Below, in pieces: positions 7,997 to 17,632 of a stretch of DNA of 43,701 nucleotides. The number at the start of each line of letters is the position of its first letter. Position 1 is the stretch's first letter. The stretch covers positions 1-43,701 of the forward strand of contig WRDH01000024.1 of assembly GCA_009783555.1 (NCBI GenBank), read 5' to 3'. The position numbers were made by a program, and so were the translations under genes. This stretch comes from Oscillospiraceae bacterium. GTDB lineage: Bacteria > Bacillota > Clostridia > Oscillospirales > Oscillospiraceae. The notes beneath the pieces were generated by a model. It was not told the DNA's origin and made no database searches. It was given only the letters and a program-made list of their open reading frames with translations.

Positions 7997-8962
7997 TTAA
8001 TATCCAATTTCGCGTGCGAGCTTTGAGAGTGTGTCTGCGGACGCGGTCAGGGCTTTGCACTCATCTTCCGAAAATGGCAGTTCCAGTATTCCGTCTGCGC
8101 CCCTGCTGTTAACGACTGTGGGGACACTTAGGCAGATATCCCTTATGCCGTATTCGCCTTCAAGTAAGCTTGAAACTGTCAATATGGAGTTTTCGTTACC
8201 GATAATGCTCTCAACGATACGTCTGACAGAAAGGGCTATCGCATAATAGGTTGCACCCTTCTTTTCTATTATATGATATGCCGCATCTCTGGTTTTTACA
8301 TAAAACTCATCTTTGCAAATTCGTATGCCGCCCGCTTTCTCATCCCCGCAGAGCTTACAGATACCACAGTAATCTTCCAAACTTATTCCTGCAATTGTAG
8401 TCATGCTCCACGCCGCTACCTCAGTATCCCCATGTTCACCGATTATGTAAGAGTGGACATTTCTCGGGTCGATTCCGGTGTATTCACCGATGAGATATTT
8501 AAGCCGTGCGGTATCAAGCACCGTGCCCGAACCGATAACGGTATTTTTTGGAAATCCGGAGACTTTTTGTGCGACATAAGTCAAGATATCCACAGGGTTT
8601 GTGACAACCATTATAATTGTGTTGCTATCGCAGTATTTCAGTGATTTATTGAGAATATCCTCAAAAACCGCAACATTTCGTTTCAGCAAATCAATGCGGT
8701 TCTCACCGGGTCTTTGCCCCACGCCTGCTGTGATTATCAGCATGTCGGAGCCTTTGATATTGGAATAATCATCACCGCCGGTAATTTTGACGGGTGAGAT
8801 AAAGCTCATGCCATGATTCATATCAAGGGCGTCACCATCCGCTTTATCACCATTGATATCAAGCAGCACAATCTCCGAAACCAAACCTGAAAGCATCAGC
8901 GTGTACGCAATAGTCGAGCCGACAAAACCTGCTCCGATGACGGCTACTTTACCCTTTAGCAT
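7997..8962 (-). CDS. ldh: L-lactate dehydrogenase
   Basis: A 321-aa NAD-dependent enzyme converting pyruvate to L-lactate. The Rossmann motif GAGFVG is at residues 10-15, Asp35 sets NAD specificity, the substrate loop GQRPGENR (82-89) has Gln83 where malate dehydrogenases carry Arg, and the catalytic His177 sits in GEHGDTE. Length is normal. A fully consensus-like promoter lies 36 bp upstream. The following alcohol dehydrogenase gene is probably co-transcribed. Confidence 0.95.
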   Translation of the reverse strand: MLKGKVAVIGAGFVGSTIAYTLMLSGLVSEIVLLDINGDKADGDALDMNHGMSFISPVKITGGDDYSNIKGSDMLIITAGVGQRPGENRIDLLKRNVAVFEDILNKSLKYCDSNTIIMVVTNPVDILTYVAQKVSGFPKNTVIGSGTVLDTARLKYLIGEYTGIDPRNVHSYIIGEHGDTEVAAWSMTTIAGISLEDYCGICKLCGDEKAGGIRICKDEFYVKTRDAAYHIIEKKGATYYAIALSVRRIVESIIGNENSILTVSSLLEGEYGIRDICLSVPTVVNSRGADGILELPFSEDECKALTASADTLSKLAREIGY

Positions 8963-8997
8963 AGAAATACATCTCTCTTTCCATAAATCATATTATT

Positions 8998-9026
8998 AAT
9001 GTACGCTAAGCTATATCTAATGTCAA
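8998..9026 (-). promoter_or_regulatory. Promoter of the ldh operon
   Basis: Minus strand TTGACA (9021-9026), 17-bp spacer, TACATT (8998-9003). Confidence 0.65.
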
Positions 9027-9142
9027 TGGTTTATCCCTTTTTAAACAGATGATTGTATATAAATTCCCCCATCGAAAAGTCGTGCATTTTATCACGAGTT
9101 TGTGGTAGAATGTCTTTCAGATATTTTGGATGGAGATAAGAC

Positions 9143-11530
9143 GTGGCTGCAAGAACTGAATCTGTTAAGCTAAATAAAGTGCTGCCGAGGGTTGACGCTC
9201 GTATGGAGAACGGGCTTACCGGTCAACAAGCCCGTGAACGGCTGGAAAACGGCTATGGCAATGCTAAACCCGTATCTGCAGAAAAGACTGTTGCACAGAT
9301 TTTGAGAGATAATATTTTCACTTATCTCAATCTTGTCCTTACCGTGCTTGCGCTTTGTCTGGTGGCTGTCGGTTCGTTTATGAACCTGACTTTTATGCCT
9401 GTAATTATTATCAACACCATTATCGGTATTGCGCAGGAGCTTCGCTCAAAACGTGCGCTTGCAAAGCTTTCATTTGTGACTGCACCAAACGCGACTGTTA
9501 TCCGTGATGGTAATGAAATAACGATTCCGACAGAAAAGACAGTGCTTGACGACATTGCTGTGTTTGCAGGTGATCAACAGATTTATGCTGATGCTATTGT
9601 ATTGTATGGGGAGTGCAATGTTAACGAAGCACTTGTCACGGGCGAATCTGACGAAATTGTGAAAAGACCCGGCGATACGCTTCTTTCGGGGAGTTTTGTC
9701 GTTTCCGGGGAGTGTCTGGCAAGACTCGATAAGGTCGGAAGAGATTCTTTTGTTGCACAGCTTACGCTCGAAGCTAAAAAGACAAAAGGCAAACTATCCG
9801 CCGGAATGGTTTCCACACTAAAACGTCTCGTTCAAATTATAGGCATTATTATCATTCCTGTCGGAATCGCAATGTTTATAAGGCAGCTTATGCAGCCGGA
9901 CATCACTGTTGTTGTGGCAACTGAACGTACAGTGGGCGCACTGGTCGGAATGATTCCCGACGGATTGTATTTACTTGTTTCAATAGCTCTCACCGTCAGT
10001 GTTCTTAGACTGGCGAGGAAGAGAACACTTGTACAGGAACGAAATTGTGTAGAAACTCTCGCAAGAGTAAACGTGCTTTGCGTTGATAAAACGGGTACTA
10101 TTACCGAGAGCAAAATGGAAGTTAAAGGCATTGTTTCAATGTGTGAAGGGCAACTGAGCGATGATGAGCTAAATGGAATCGTAGCCGATTACGCGGGCAA
10201 TATGTCTGCGGAAAATGAAACTATGGCGGCTATTCAAGCGTTTATCCAAGCTCCCGCAAGAAGAAATGCACGAAAAACCATGCCGTTTTCCTCAGCGGTC
10301 AAATACGGCGGGGTTTCTTTCGGCATGGAAGATTCGTATTTACTTGGCGCGCCGGAGAGAATCCTCCAGGCAAACTTTTCAAGACATAAAAGGATGATTG
10401 ATTCCTACTCCGCACAAGGGTCCCGCGTTTTATTACTTGCTTCATACGATAAGGATATAAACAATCCTTTGGATTCAGGCAGGGTGATACCGCTAGCACT
10501 GATACTTTTGTCAAACCGGGTGCGTCCGGAGGCTCCGGGTACATTCAAATTCTTTGCAGAGCAAGGGGTAAAAATAATTGTTATTTCCGGTGATAACCCC
10601 ATGACTGTGTCTCAAATTGCTAAAGAAGCGGGTATAGAAGGTGCGGAGCGGTTCATAGATGCTGCAGAGCTGACAACCGACAGGCAGATAAAACGCGCTG
10701 TCAGTGAGTATATTGTGTTTGGACGTGTTACTCCCGACCAGAAACGTAAGCTTGTTAGAGCATTAAAAGCAGCGGGAAACACCGTTGCGATGACGGGCGA
10801 TGGTGTCAATGATGTGCTTGCTTTGAAAGATGCAAATTGCAGTATTGCTATGGCCTCCGGCAGTGAGGTGGCAAGTCAGGTGTCTGATATTGTACTGCTC
10901 AACTCGGATTTTTCTGCAATGCCTGCAGTTGTTATGGAAGGTCGTCGTGTAATTAATAACCTTGAACGTTCTGCTGCGTTGTTTATAACAAAAAACGTTT
11001 TTTCATTATTATATGTGCTGTCAATTACGATTCCCTTCGGAGCTCTATTTCCGCTTGAGCCTTCACAGTTTACTCTATTTAATATGATGCTGATAGGTGC
11101 TCCTTCATTTGTCCTTGCAATGGAAGCAAACAAAAAAATCGTCAAAGGACGATTTCTTGTGAATGTTTTCCGAAATGCACTTCCCGCCGGTTTAACAAGC
11201 TTCATCGCATTAGCCGCAATGTCTTATGTTGCGTTGCAAGGTGATGTGACAGCTTTAGAGAAATCTACAATGTCACTGATAATCATTACATTCGTCGGGT
11301 TTTTAATGCTGTATACACTATGCCGCCCGTTGAATACCTTGCGTATTGCACTGATAATAACAATGCTTGTCGGTTTTACCGTCGGAGCAATCGCATTCGG
11401 CTATGCAGGTGTTCTAACGGTGTTGTCCGGATCCGCTATTTGGATAACTGTAATTACCTGTCTGTGTGCTGTACCTGTGTATCTGGGTCTGAACCTGTTG
11501 TTTAAATCGTTGAAGTTTATGAGAGGTTAG
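9143..11530 (+). CDS. P-type cation-transporting ATPase, CtpE-like
   Basis: A 795-aa integral membrane pump. The actuator motif TGES is at residues 166-169, the phosphorylated Asp315 in DKTGT (315-319), the nucleotide-site motif GAPE near 402-405 and the hinge TGDGVND at 551-557. Two membrane helices precede the actuator domain, two flank the IPDGLY segment and about six follow at the C terminus. The intramembrane M4 motif reads IPDGLY (271-276) where CtpE-type calcium ATPases usually have PEGL and heavy-metal pumps have CPC; the surrounding LVQE and RVNVLCVDKTGT match CtpE-like proteins best. Probable substrate is Ca2+, by family. The GTG start has GGAG 7 bp before it. Monocistronic by layout. 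Confidence 0.88.
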   Translation: MAARTESVKLNKVLPRVDARMENGLTGQQARERLENGYGNAKPVSAEKTVAQILRDNIFTYLNLVLTVLALCLVAVGSFMNLTFMPVIIINTIIGIAQELRSKRALAKLSFVTAPNATVIRDGNEITIPTEKTVLDDIAVFAGDQQIYADAIVLYGECNVNEALVTGESDEIVKRPGDTLLSGSFVVSGECLARLDKVGRDSFVAQLTLEAKKTKGKLSAGMVSTLKRLVQIIGIIIIPVGIAMFIRQLMQPDITVVVATERTVGALVGMIPDGLYLLVSIALTVSVLRLARKRTLVQERNCVETLARVNVLCVDKTGTITESKMEVKGIVSMCEGQLSDDELNGIVADYAGNMSAENETMAAIQAFIQAPARRNARKTMPFSSAVKYGGVSFGMEDSYLLGAPERILQANFSRHKRMIDSYSAQGSRVLLLASYDKDINNPLDSGRVIPLALILLSNRVRPEAPGTFKFFAEQGVKIIVISGDNPMTVSQIAKEAGIEGAERFIDAAELTTDRQIKRAVSEYIVFGRVTPDQKRKLVRALKAAGNTVAMTGDGVNDVLALKDANCSIAMASGSEVASQVSDIVLLNSDFSAMPAVVMEGRRVINNLERSAALFITKNVFSLLYVLSITIPFGALFPLEPSQFTLFNMMLIGAPSFVLAMEANKKIVKGRFLVNVFRNALPAGLTSFIALAAMSYVALQGDVTALEKSTMSLIIITFVGFLMLYTLCRPLNTLRIALIITMLVGFTVGAIAFGYAGVLTVLSGSAIWITVITCLCAVPVYLGLNLLFKSLKFMRG

Positions 11531-11554
11531 GGTATCGCATCTGATAAACTCTCT

Positions 11555-11995
11555 CTATTTTTCTTCTCTCATCCACGATTCTATCTCTTCGCTCAGTATC
11601 CGGATTGTTCTGAGATGGTTGACTATTCGCATTTGGATATCAACTCTTAGCTTAACAACCAGCGGATCGTACGGCTTGTTGATGTAATCATCCGCGCCCA
11701 ACTGTAAGCCTTTTCGCTCATCATCTACGCTCTTTAGGGCCGTAACAAAGATAATTGGTATTCCACTTGTTTTAGGCTCATTCTTGAGTACTTTAATAAC
11801 TTCATACCCGTCCATTTGAGGTAAAATGATATCAAGCAGCATTAGATCGGGTATTATGCTTCGCGCCATGTCAATGCCTTCCAAACCGTTGCGTGCAACA
11901 TGCAAATTATAACTGTCGCCAAGAATGTCGGTCAAAACCGAAATGCTGACTTCACTATCTTCTACTATTAGTATACTATTTTTTATTTCAGACAT
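11555..11995 (-). CDS. Stand-alone response regulator (REC only)
   Basis: A 146-aa protein: a complete REC domain (about residues 7-122) and a short helical tail, no DNA-binding domain. Visible residues are the acidic pair in IVEDSE, phospho-acceptor Asp in LLDIILPQMDG, switch Thr in FVTALK and Lys in INKPYDP. The YINKPYDPLVVKLRV ending resembles REC domains that feed diguanylate cyclases or hybrid kinases. The start has GGAGGAGGG upstream. No kinase is adjacent, but several hybrid kinases are encoded 9-18 kb away. Confidence 0.9.
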   Translation of the reverse strand: MSEIKNSILIVEDSEVSISVLTDILGDSYNLHVARNGLEGIDMARSIIPDLMLLDIILPQMDGYEVIKVLKNEPKTSGIPIIFVTALKSVDDERKGLQLGADDYINKPYDPLVVKLRVDIQMRIVNHLRTIRILSEEIESWMREEK

Positions 11996-12115
11996 AGGTG
12001 TGAACCCTCCTCCATCGGTTTTTATCCATTATAGCATAACTTTTTGGAATAATCTTCCTATTTCTGGAAATTTCCGGTAAAAAATTAAAACTCTTGGTCG
12101 TCATTGCGGTGTACA

Positions 12116-13303
12116 CTATACGACATCCAGCTCTCTTTGTTCTCCCGTCAAGCTCACTCCACCGTGATCCGTCACCAAATATGTGTTTTCACTGCCGACC
12201 ATTCCTATGCCGTTGATGCCGATTTTTGGTTCGATGGCTATTGTCATATTCTCTTCCAGCGGAGCGGTAAAACCTTTTGCCAAGACAGGCATTTCATCAA
12301 CGTTTAACCCTACACCGTGACCAATAAACGGCACTGTGCGTCCTGCAGCTCCCATGAAATTTTGCTTGTATTCATCGTTGACCGAAGCGGTCACTTGCTC
12401 GTATATATCAGCCGGGACGGTTCCCGGCATTAACAATGAAGCTGCCAGACGTTCAAGCTCAAGGCAATGATTGTGCGCTGCGATTACGTGTTCCGGCTGT
12501 GGTTTGCCGTAGCTGAGAACAATCGTTTTATCAATATGATATCCGTCGATTCCTGCACCGAGGTCAACATATATTAAATCGCCGCTCCGCAGGTAGCGGT
12601 CACGATTGCCAAGTACCGGAACTGCCGGACACAGCCCTTTTGTTCCGGAAGCTCCGTTAAAAGCAGATGGATATAACGGGCTTTCGCCAAATGCAACATG
12701 TCCGAGAAGTGAATCTACATTTCGCATGGAAAAACGGCTGATACCATGAAAACCGTTTTTCAGAAAAACTGTAAACAATTCAGCAGCAAGGTCAACTTCG
12801 GATATTCCGTCACGAAGTAACGTTGGCAGTTCTTCCCAGTACAAACGGTCTGTTTCCGTTCCCGCTCGCCTCATAATATCAAGTTCATACCTACTCTTTA
12901 CTGCTCTTGCATCTAAGATAACTCTGTCAAGAGAAAACACGCTTTGAAACGGCATATACTTCGACAGAAGCCCAAACAACTCCATAGTTGCATTAGCTTT
13001 GTCGATATAAAGTGTTTCGGGAAGTACCGTAAATGTATCAGCGATGTCACGAAAGCTCTTCATTGGGCGTATATCATCAAACTCCGATTCAAGCTTTGAC
13101 CGCTCATAGCTGCGCCGCACCCAAAGCGTAGCGTCTCCTTCTCGTTTTACGAACAAAACACCATCGCAAACCGTTCCGGTCAAATAAAACACATTGACAC
13201 CACCAACAACCGCACATAGCTCCCATTGCTCATATGCTTTGTCCATGGCTATTCTGAATCGTGCTATACGTGTGGTTAGTTCGCTTTTTGGTGTTTTATA
13301 CAT
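12116..13303 (-). CDS. M24-family metallopeptidase (Xaa-Pro peptidase-like)
   Basis: A 395-aa cytosolic peptidase of the creatinase/prolidase fold. The N-terminal domain (about 1-140) is of the creatinase N type. The C-terminal pita-bread domain carries the five metal ligands: two Asp in VDLGAGIDGYHIDKT, His in FIGHGVGLNVDE, Glu in AIEPKIG and Glu in GSENTYLV. It probably removes N-terminal residues next to proline, aiding peptide use. It follows proC by 62 bp in the same direction, and an operon of proline-related genes is plausible but unproven. Confidence 0.88.
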   Translation of the reverse strand: MYKTPKSELTTRIARFRIAMDKAYEQWELCAVVGGVNVFYLTGTVCDGVLFVKREGDATLWVRRSYERSKLESEFDDIRPMKSFRDIADTFTVLPETLYIDKANATMELFGLLSKYMPFQSVFSLDRVILDARAVKSRYELDIMRRAGTETDRLYWEELPTLLRDGISEVDLAAELFTVFLKNGFHGISRFSMRNVDSLLGHVAFGESPLYPSAFNGASGTKGLCPAVPVLGNRDRYLRSGDLIYVDLGAGIDGYHIDKTIVLSYGKPQPEHVIAAHNHCLELERLAASLLMPGTVPADIYEQVTASVNDEYKQNFMGAAGRTVPFIGHGVGLNVDEMPVLAKGFTAPLEENMTIAIEPKIGINGIGMVGSENTYLVTDHGGVSLTGEQRELDVV

Positions 13304-13365
13304 GGTTAAAATTACTTCTTTCTAATATAATTGGTGTGCAGTTGGAATTTGAGTTTTTGCGTCAA

Positions 13366-14118
13366 TTATGTCATTCTTTCATATGCTTTTTGTATAGCCC
13401 CTGCAACTATATTATATACTCCGCATTTATCCATGTACTGTACGCCCTGTTCTGTTGCGCCGCCGGGAGTTGCGACGGCTTTAACTGTTTCTCTGAAGTT
13501 GCCTATATCGCCTGCGTTTTTAAACGATAGTGCGGCTATGTGAGATGCTGTGTCCAAAGAGAAACCCATAGCTTCGCCTGCTGCTGCGAATGCGTCGATC
13601 AGGTATGCAGCGTAGCCGAGACCGCAAGCTGCAAATGCCATTACCTTTTCTATTATTTCCGGCTCTGTTTCGAATGCAAAACCGAATTTGTTAAATATAT
13701 CTGCGACATCCTTTGGTATCTTTGTATATGCAATAACCCCCTCATTTGTTGCAATCGCGAGTGAGGGCATTGCTCTTGCAAGCTGCACATTTCCGATCAA
13801 TGAATAGATTTTTTCAAAGGTTTCTCCCGCCATCATGCTTATCACAAGCTTGTCATCTAGTACACTTTTGTCAATTTCCTTGGCTAGTTCTTCAAATACA
13901 TAACCTTTGACTGTGATGCATACGATGTCTACTGCCTTTATAAATTCGTTTATCTGTGATATAGAATAGGCATGATATGACTGCGATTCCGCTGTTGCTA
14001 TAGCCTCAGGTGAGTTGTCGCATATATATATTTCGTCCGGTGTTACACTTTCGCAATGAATAAATGCTGAAGCAAGTGCCTTTCCGAGATTACCAAAGCC
14101 TATTATCCCAAACTTCAT
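13366..14118 (-). CDS. proC: Pyrroline-5-carboxylate reductase
   Basis: A 250-aa enzyme reducing pyrroline-5-carboxylate to L-proline with NAD(P)H. The N terminus has the Rossmann motif GFGNLGKALASAF, and the C-terminal dimerisation region keeps the ProC signature around VATPGGATEQGVQ. Slightly shorter than the usual 260-280 aa. AAGGAAGGAAG precedes the start. The downstream M24 peptidase releases proline-adjacent residues, which makes co-function plausible. Confidence 0.9.
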   Translation of the reverse strand: MKFGIIGFGNLGKALASAFIHCESVTPDEIYICDNSPEAIATAESQSYHAYSISQINEFIKAVDIVCITVKGYVFEELAKEIDKSVLDDKLVISMMAGETFEKIYSLIGNVQLARAMPSLAIATNEGVIAYTKIPKDVADIFNKFGFAFETEPEIIEKVMAFAACGLGYAAYLIDAFAAAGEAMGFSLDTASHIAALSFKNAGDIGNFRETVKAVATPGGATEQGVQYMDKCGVYNIVAGAIQKAYERMT

Positions 14119-14224
14119 GATAATAAATCTTCCTTCCTTATGAACATTATAACGTTAGTTTTGGCGGCAAAAGTTTTTGAAAGGTAATGTACACAAGTCC
14201 CGTGAGAAACGCCGCCTATATAGC

Positions 14225-14252
14225 AATACCCACAGCTTGCGCTATGGGTATC
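14225..14252 (-). other. Hairpin between rpmB and proC
   Basis: ATACCCACAGC and GCTATGGGTAT can pair around a short loop, 20 bp after the rpmB stop codon. No U tract follows on either strand, so I do not call it an intrinsic terminator. Confidence 0.4.
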
Positions 14253-14271
14253 TGATATGTACCAACTGAAC

Positions 14272-14463
14272 TTACTTAACCGCACGTTCTACTTTTCCAC
14301 TGCGAAGACATCTTGTGCAGACGTGGACACGACGGGGTGATCCGTCAACAATAGCCGCAACACGTTTAACGTTTGGTTTCCACATACGATTGCTGCGTCT
14401 GTGGGAGTGGCTGACTTTTATTCCAAAGGACACGCCTTTACTGCAATATGAACACTTTGCCAT
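14272..14463 (-). CDS. rpmB: 50S ribosomal protein L28, zinc-binding form
   Basis: A 63-aa structural protein of the large ribosomal subunit. It begins MAKCSYCSKG and contains VSHSHRRSNRMWKPN, both family signatures. Two CxxC pairs (CSYC near the N terminus, CTRC near residue 50) mark the zinc-binding paralogue rather than the C-minus form made under zinc limitation. GAGG precedes the start, and a promoter with 17-bp spacing lies upstream. Confidence 0.95.
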   Translation of the reverse strand: MAKCSYCSKGVSFGIKVSHSHRRSNRMWKPNVKRVAAIVDGSPRRVHVCTRCLRSGKVERAVK

Positions 14464-14502
14464 TTTAGTTTACCTCTTTTGATTTTTCGGACAACGCTGC
14501 TA

Positions 14503-14531
14503 ATGATAACAGATTAGAAAATAAAATGCAA
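14503..14531 (-). promoter_or_regulatory. Promoter of rpmB
   Basis: Minus strand TTGCAT (14526-14531), 17-bp spacer, TATCAT (14503-14508). Confidence 0.55.
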
Positions 14532-14695
14532 GCATATTTTTGCAGAAACAGAAATGTTTACGGAATTTGGACAAAAAACATACGATTTCTCTAAAAACAT
14601 TGCAAATGTTGAGAAAGTTGGTTAGGATATAGAGGTTAGAATTTTAGATATAAGATTTAGGGTAAATCTTCGCTGTACTATGTTTATATGCTTGA

Positions 14696-14701
14696 TATAA
14701 T
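14696..14701 (+). promoter_or_regulatory. -10 box before hprK
   Basis: A consensus TATAAT 30 bp before the hprK start; no convincing -35 at 16-18 bp, so only the -10 is called. Confidence 0.35.
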
Positions 14702-14731
14702 GTCGTGCACCGGAGAACGGAGGGTGTTTCT

Positions 14732-15688
14732 ATGGAGACTGTTTACAGTTATAAGTTATCCAAGCTTACGGAGGAATTACAAGCGGAGGTTGTATATAGA
14801 TCTTCGGACTTTGACGATGTTTTGATATATTCGGGGGATGTGCATCGTCCCGGGTTGCAGCTTGCCGATTTTTATGAGCACTTTGAGCCGACCCGTATTC
14901 AGCTTATCGGACAGATGGAATCATCATATATGGAGGGTCTGCCAAGAGATGAGCGGCTTCGCAAGTGGGAAACACTTATGAAGCATAAAATACCTGCTCT
15001 TATAATGTGTCATGGCTCTGATATTACGGGAGCTCTGCTGGAATCTGCGGAAAAGCACGATATAACGGTTCTAAACTCGTCAGCTCACACTACAGATATA
15101 ATGTCGAAGATTATCAGACTTGTCAAACGTGAAATCGCTCCGCGTGTTACACGACATGGTGTATTGGTTGAGGTTTATGGTGTCGGCTTGCTTTTAATCG
15201 GCGAAAGCGGGGTCGGTAAAAGCGAAACGGCGATAGAACTGCTTAAGCGCGGTCATCGTCTTATTGCTGACGATGCTGTGGAAATAAAAGCGATTGATGT
15301 TAACGTCATTCAAGGCACAGCACCCGAACTTATCCGTCATTATGTCGAGCTTCGCGGTCTCGGCGTTATTGATGTTCGCCAGATATTCGGGTCCGGAGCG
15401 GTCAAGGACTACCAAAACATCCATCTTGTATGTAATATTGAGCTATGGCGCAATGATGCAAACTATGACAGACTTGGCATTACAGAAAATACTGTAGAGA
15501 TTTTAGGCGTTAAACTCCCAACTGTAACCATACCTGTTAAGCCCGGACGTAATCTTGCTGTCATTCTTGAAGTAGCAGCCATGAACCAACGTCAGAAATT
15601 TATGGGATACCACGCAGCATTGGAGTTTTCAAAACAAATAGACAAGCATTTAGATGAAAAGATTTCGGATTACCAGAGCAGCACATGA
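14732..15688 (+). CDS. hprK: HPr kinase/phosphorylase
   Basis: A 318-aa bifunctional enzyme that phosphorylates or dephosphorylates HPr on Ser46 and so sets carbon catabolite control in Firmicutes. The P-loop GESGVGKSE is at residues 157-165, His142 and the adjacent ITRH-like segment are present, and the family signature LRGLGVIDVRQIFG follows. I chose ATG 14732 because GGAGGG lies just before it; a GTG at 14705 lacks such a site. First gene of an hprK-murB-rapZ-whiA cluster, with a 109-bp gap before murB. Confidence 0.95.
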   Translation: METVYSYKLSKLTEELQAEVVYRSSDFDDVLIYSGDVHRPGLQLADFYEHFEPTRIQLIGQMESSYMEGLPRDERLRKWETLMKHKIPALIMCHGSDITGALLESAEKHDITVLNSSAHTTDIMSKIIRLVKREIAPRVTRHGVLVEVYGVGLLLIGESGVGKSETAIELLKRGHRLIADDAVEIKAIDVNVIQGTAPELIRHYVELRGLGVIDVRQIFGSGAVKDYQNIHLVCNIELWRNDANYDRLGITENTVEILGVKLPTVTIPVKPGRNLAVILEVAAMNQRQKFMGYHAALEFSKQIDKHLDEKISDYQSST

Positions 15689-15797
15689 GAAATGACAAAT
15701 AACAAATAAAACCCAAGTCCCCTTTGCGTAGGGGCGGCACATAGTACCGGGATGGTTTCAAAGGGTTGGCGTTAAACGCCGGAGGTTGTCAGGGTTA

Positions 15798-16748
15798 ATG
15801 ACTATAGATAAATCGCAAATATCTGAGTTTATAAATGATATAACCCGTAAGTTACCAAACGCCTTAGTAAAGCTTAATGAGTCGATTAAGGAATATACGA
15901 CATTTAAGATCGGCGGGTCTGTCAGTATAATGATTTTTCCCGGCAGTACAGCCTGCCTTGAGGAGATTTGCCGTATTTTAAGTGAACACAAGATAGTACC
16001 GCTTGTGATTGGTAACGGGTCAAATATACTTGCCGATGACAGACATCTTGATATCGTTGTTATTAATACATCGAAAATAAACAGCATATCGATTGTTGAT
16101 ATTGAAGATACTACTTCACAGGAGTATTGCTACATTGAAGTCGAGGCGGGTGCGCTCCTTTCGGATATTGCAGAGTTTGCTTGTGAAAATGAGCTTACAG
16201 GTTTTGAATTTGCACATGGCATCCCAGGAACTGCCGGAGGTGCTGTGGTGATGAATGCCGGAGCATATGGCGGAGAAATGAAAGACGTAATATATAGCAC
16301 CACTGCATACAACTCAACGGAGGGAGCATATACGTTGACCGCTGCGGATAACGAGTTTTCATACAGAAAAAGCAAGTTCTCAGATACAGGTGACATTATT
16401 TTTTCGGCAGTGATACGGCTGGAAAAGGGTGATAAGAGTAAGATAAAAAAAACAATGGACGAGCTTTACGTCCGTCGCCATAAGAGCCAACCGCTTGACT
16501 TTCCCAGCGGAGGAAGTACGTTCAAACGCCCGAAAGAAGATTGTTATGCCGCTTCACTGATAGAACAGGCGGGATTAAAAGGTTTTTCAATCGGCGATGC
16601 CGGGATTTCGGAAAAACATACAGGATTTATCATCAACAAAGGAAATGCCACATTTAAGGATGTTATAGCAGTGATAGAACATGTACAAGACACTGTTTTC
16701 AAGCAAATAGGGGTTATTTTATCCCCGGAGATTAAGATAATTAGATAA
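15798..16748 (+). CDS. murB: UDP-N-acetylenolpyruvoylglucosamine reductase
   Basis: A 316-aa flavoenzyme making UDP-N-acetylmuramate for peptidoglycan. The FAD-binding region includes IGNGSNIL and GIPGTAGGAVVMNAGAYGG. Catalytic residues by family alignment are R190 in SYRKSKF, S240 in GGSTFKRP and E311 in SPEIKII. I chose ATG 15798, preceded by AGGG; a TTG 12 bp upstream has no proper spacing to the GGAGG at 15781-15785. That GGAGG lies at the 3' foot of a small hairpin (GGCGT-TAA-ACGCC), which might limit ribosome access. Confidence 0.95.
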   Translation: MTIDKSQISEFINDITRKLPNALVKLNESIKEYTTFKIGGSVSIMIFPGSTACLEEICRILSEHKIVPLVIGNGSNILADDRHLDIVVINTSKINSISIVDIEDTTSQEYCYIEVEAGALLSDIAEFACENELTGFEFAHGIPGTAGGAVVMNAGAYGGEMKDVIYSTTAYNSTEGAYTLTAADNEFSYRKSKFSDTGDIIFSAVIRLEKGDKSKIKKTMDELYVRRHKSQPLDFPSGGSTFKRPKEDCYAASLIEQAGLKGFSIGDAGISEKHTGFIINKGNATFKDVIAVIEHVQDTVFKQIGVILSPEIKIIR

Positions 16749-16765
16749 CAGGGGGAAGTTTATAT

Positions 16766-17626
16766 ATGGAAGTTGTAATAATTTCAGGAATTTCAGGTGC
16801 GGGTAAGAGCCGCGTGGCGGCTGTTCTTGAAGACATGGATTTTTATTGTGTTGACAATATGCCGTTGCAAATGATGCCGAAATTTGCCGAGCTTTGCATA
16901 GCAGCGCACGGCAGGTATGAGCGTGTAGCTCTTGTTACCGATGTCCGGGCACTTGAGAATGTTGACGAACTTTTTAGAGTTTTTGATGAAATGCGCGAAC
17001 TTGGTTGTGTTTTAAAGCTTTTATTTGTTGAAGCAGAGATAGATACGATAATAAGGCGGTATAAAGAAACTCGCAGACGTCACCCGCTTGATTCGACAGG
17101 CTCAAGTTTAGCTGATGCGGTCAAAAACGAAATCGAAATGCTCTCTTTAATCAAGAATCGTGCAGATGAAGTAATTGATACAACAGGATTAACACTCGGT
17201 AAGCTGCAACGACAGCTTAATTTGCTCTTTAACGAGGAGACAGAAAGCAAAGCTCTTAATGTAACAGTTAAATCATTTGGATTTAAGCATGGACTGCCTG
17301 TTGAAGCTGACATTTTATTTGATGTCCGTTTTATTCCAAACCCGTTTTATGATCTTGAGTTACGCCCGAAGACAGGTCTTGATGCTATTATTAAGGATTT
17401 TGTGTTCGGCTTTGAGCAAAGTAATGAGTTTTTTAAGCGTTTTTGCGAAATGCTTGATTATCTGCTTCCACATTTTATTGACGAAGGCAGAAGATATTTT
17501 GTCGTATGTTTAGGTTGCACGGGCGGAAAGCACAGATCGCCTGCCTTTGCGGAAGCTCTGACAGAGTACCTGAGTGAACAAGGTTATCCGGTAGATTGCA
17601 TTCACAGGGATATTGAGAAAGAGTGA
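16766..17626 (+). CDS. rapZ: RNase adapter / nucleotide-binding protein RapZ (YvcJ)
   Basis: A 286-aa P-loop protein. Walker A GISGAGKS is at residues 8-15; CVDNMP near residue 30 and the C-terminal CLGCTGGKHRSPAF are family signatures. In E. coli RapZ directs RNase E to the sRNA GlmZ and so links to amino-sugar synthesis; in Bacillus YvcJ has GTPase activity and affects competence. Its location beside murB fits a link to cell-wall precursor supply. GGGGGAAG precedes the start. Confidence 0.95.
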   Translation: MEVVIISGISGAGKSRVAAVLEDMDFYCVDNMPLQMMPKFAELCIAAHGRYERVALVTDVRALENVDELFRVFDEMRELGCVLKLLFVEAEIDTIIRRYKETRRRHPLDSTGSSLADAVKNEIEMLSLIKNRADEVIDTTGLTLGKLQRQLNLLFNEETESKALNVTVKSFGFKHGLPVEADILFDVRFIPNPFYDLELRPKTGLDAIIKDFVFGFEQSNEFFKRFCEMLDYLLPHFIDEGRRYFVVCLGCTGGKHRSPAFAEALTEYLSEQGYPVDCIHRDIEKE

Positions 17627-17632
17627 TGAACG

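Noticed and set aside
14225-14252. Terminator of rpmB
   Set aside because: Stem is good but no U tract on either strand.
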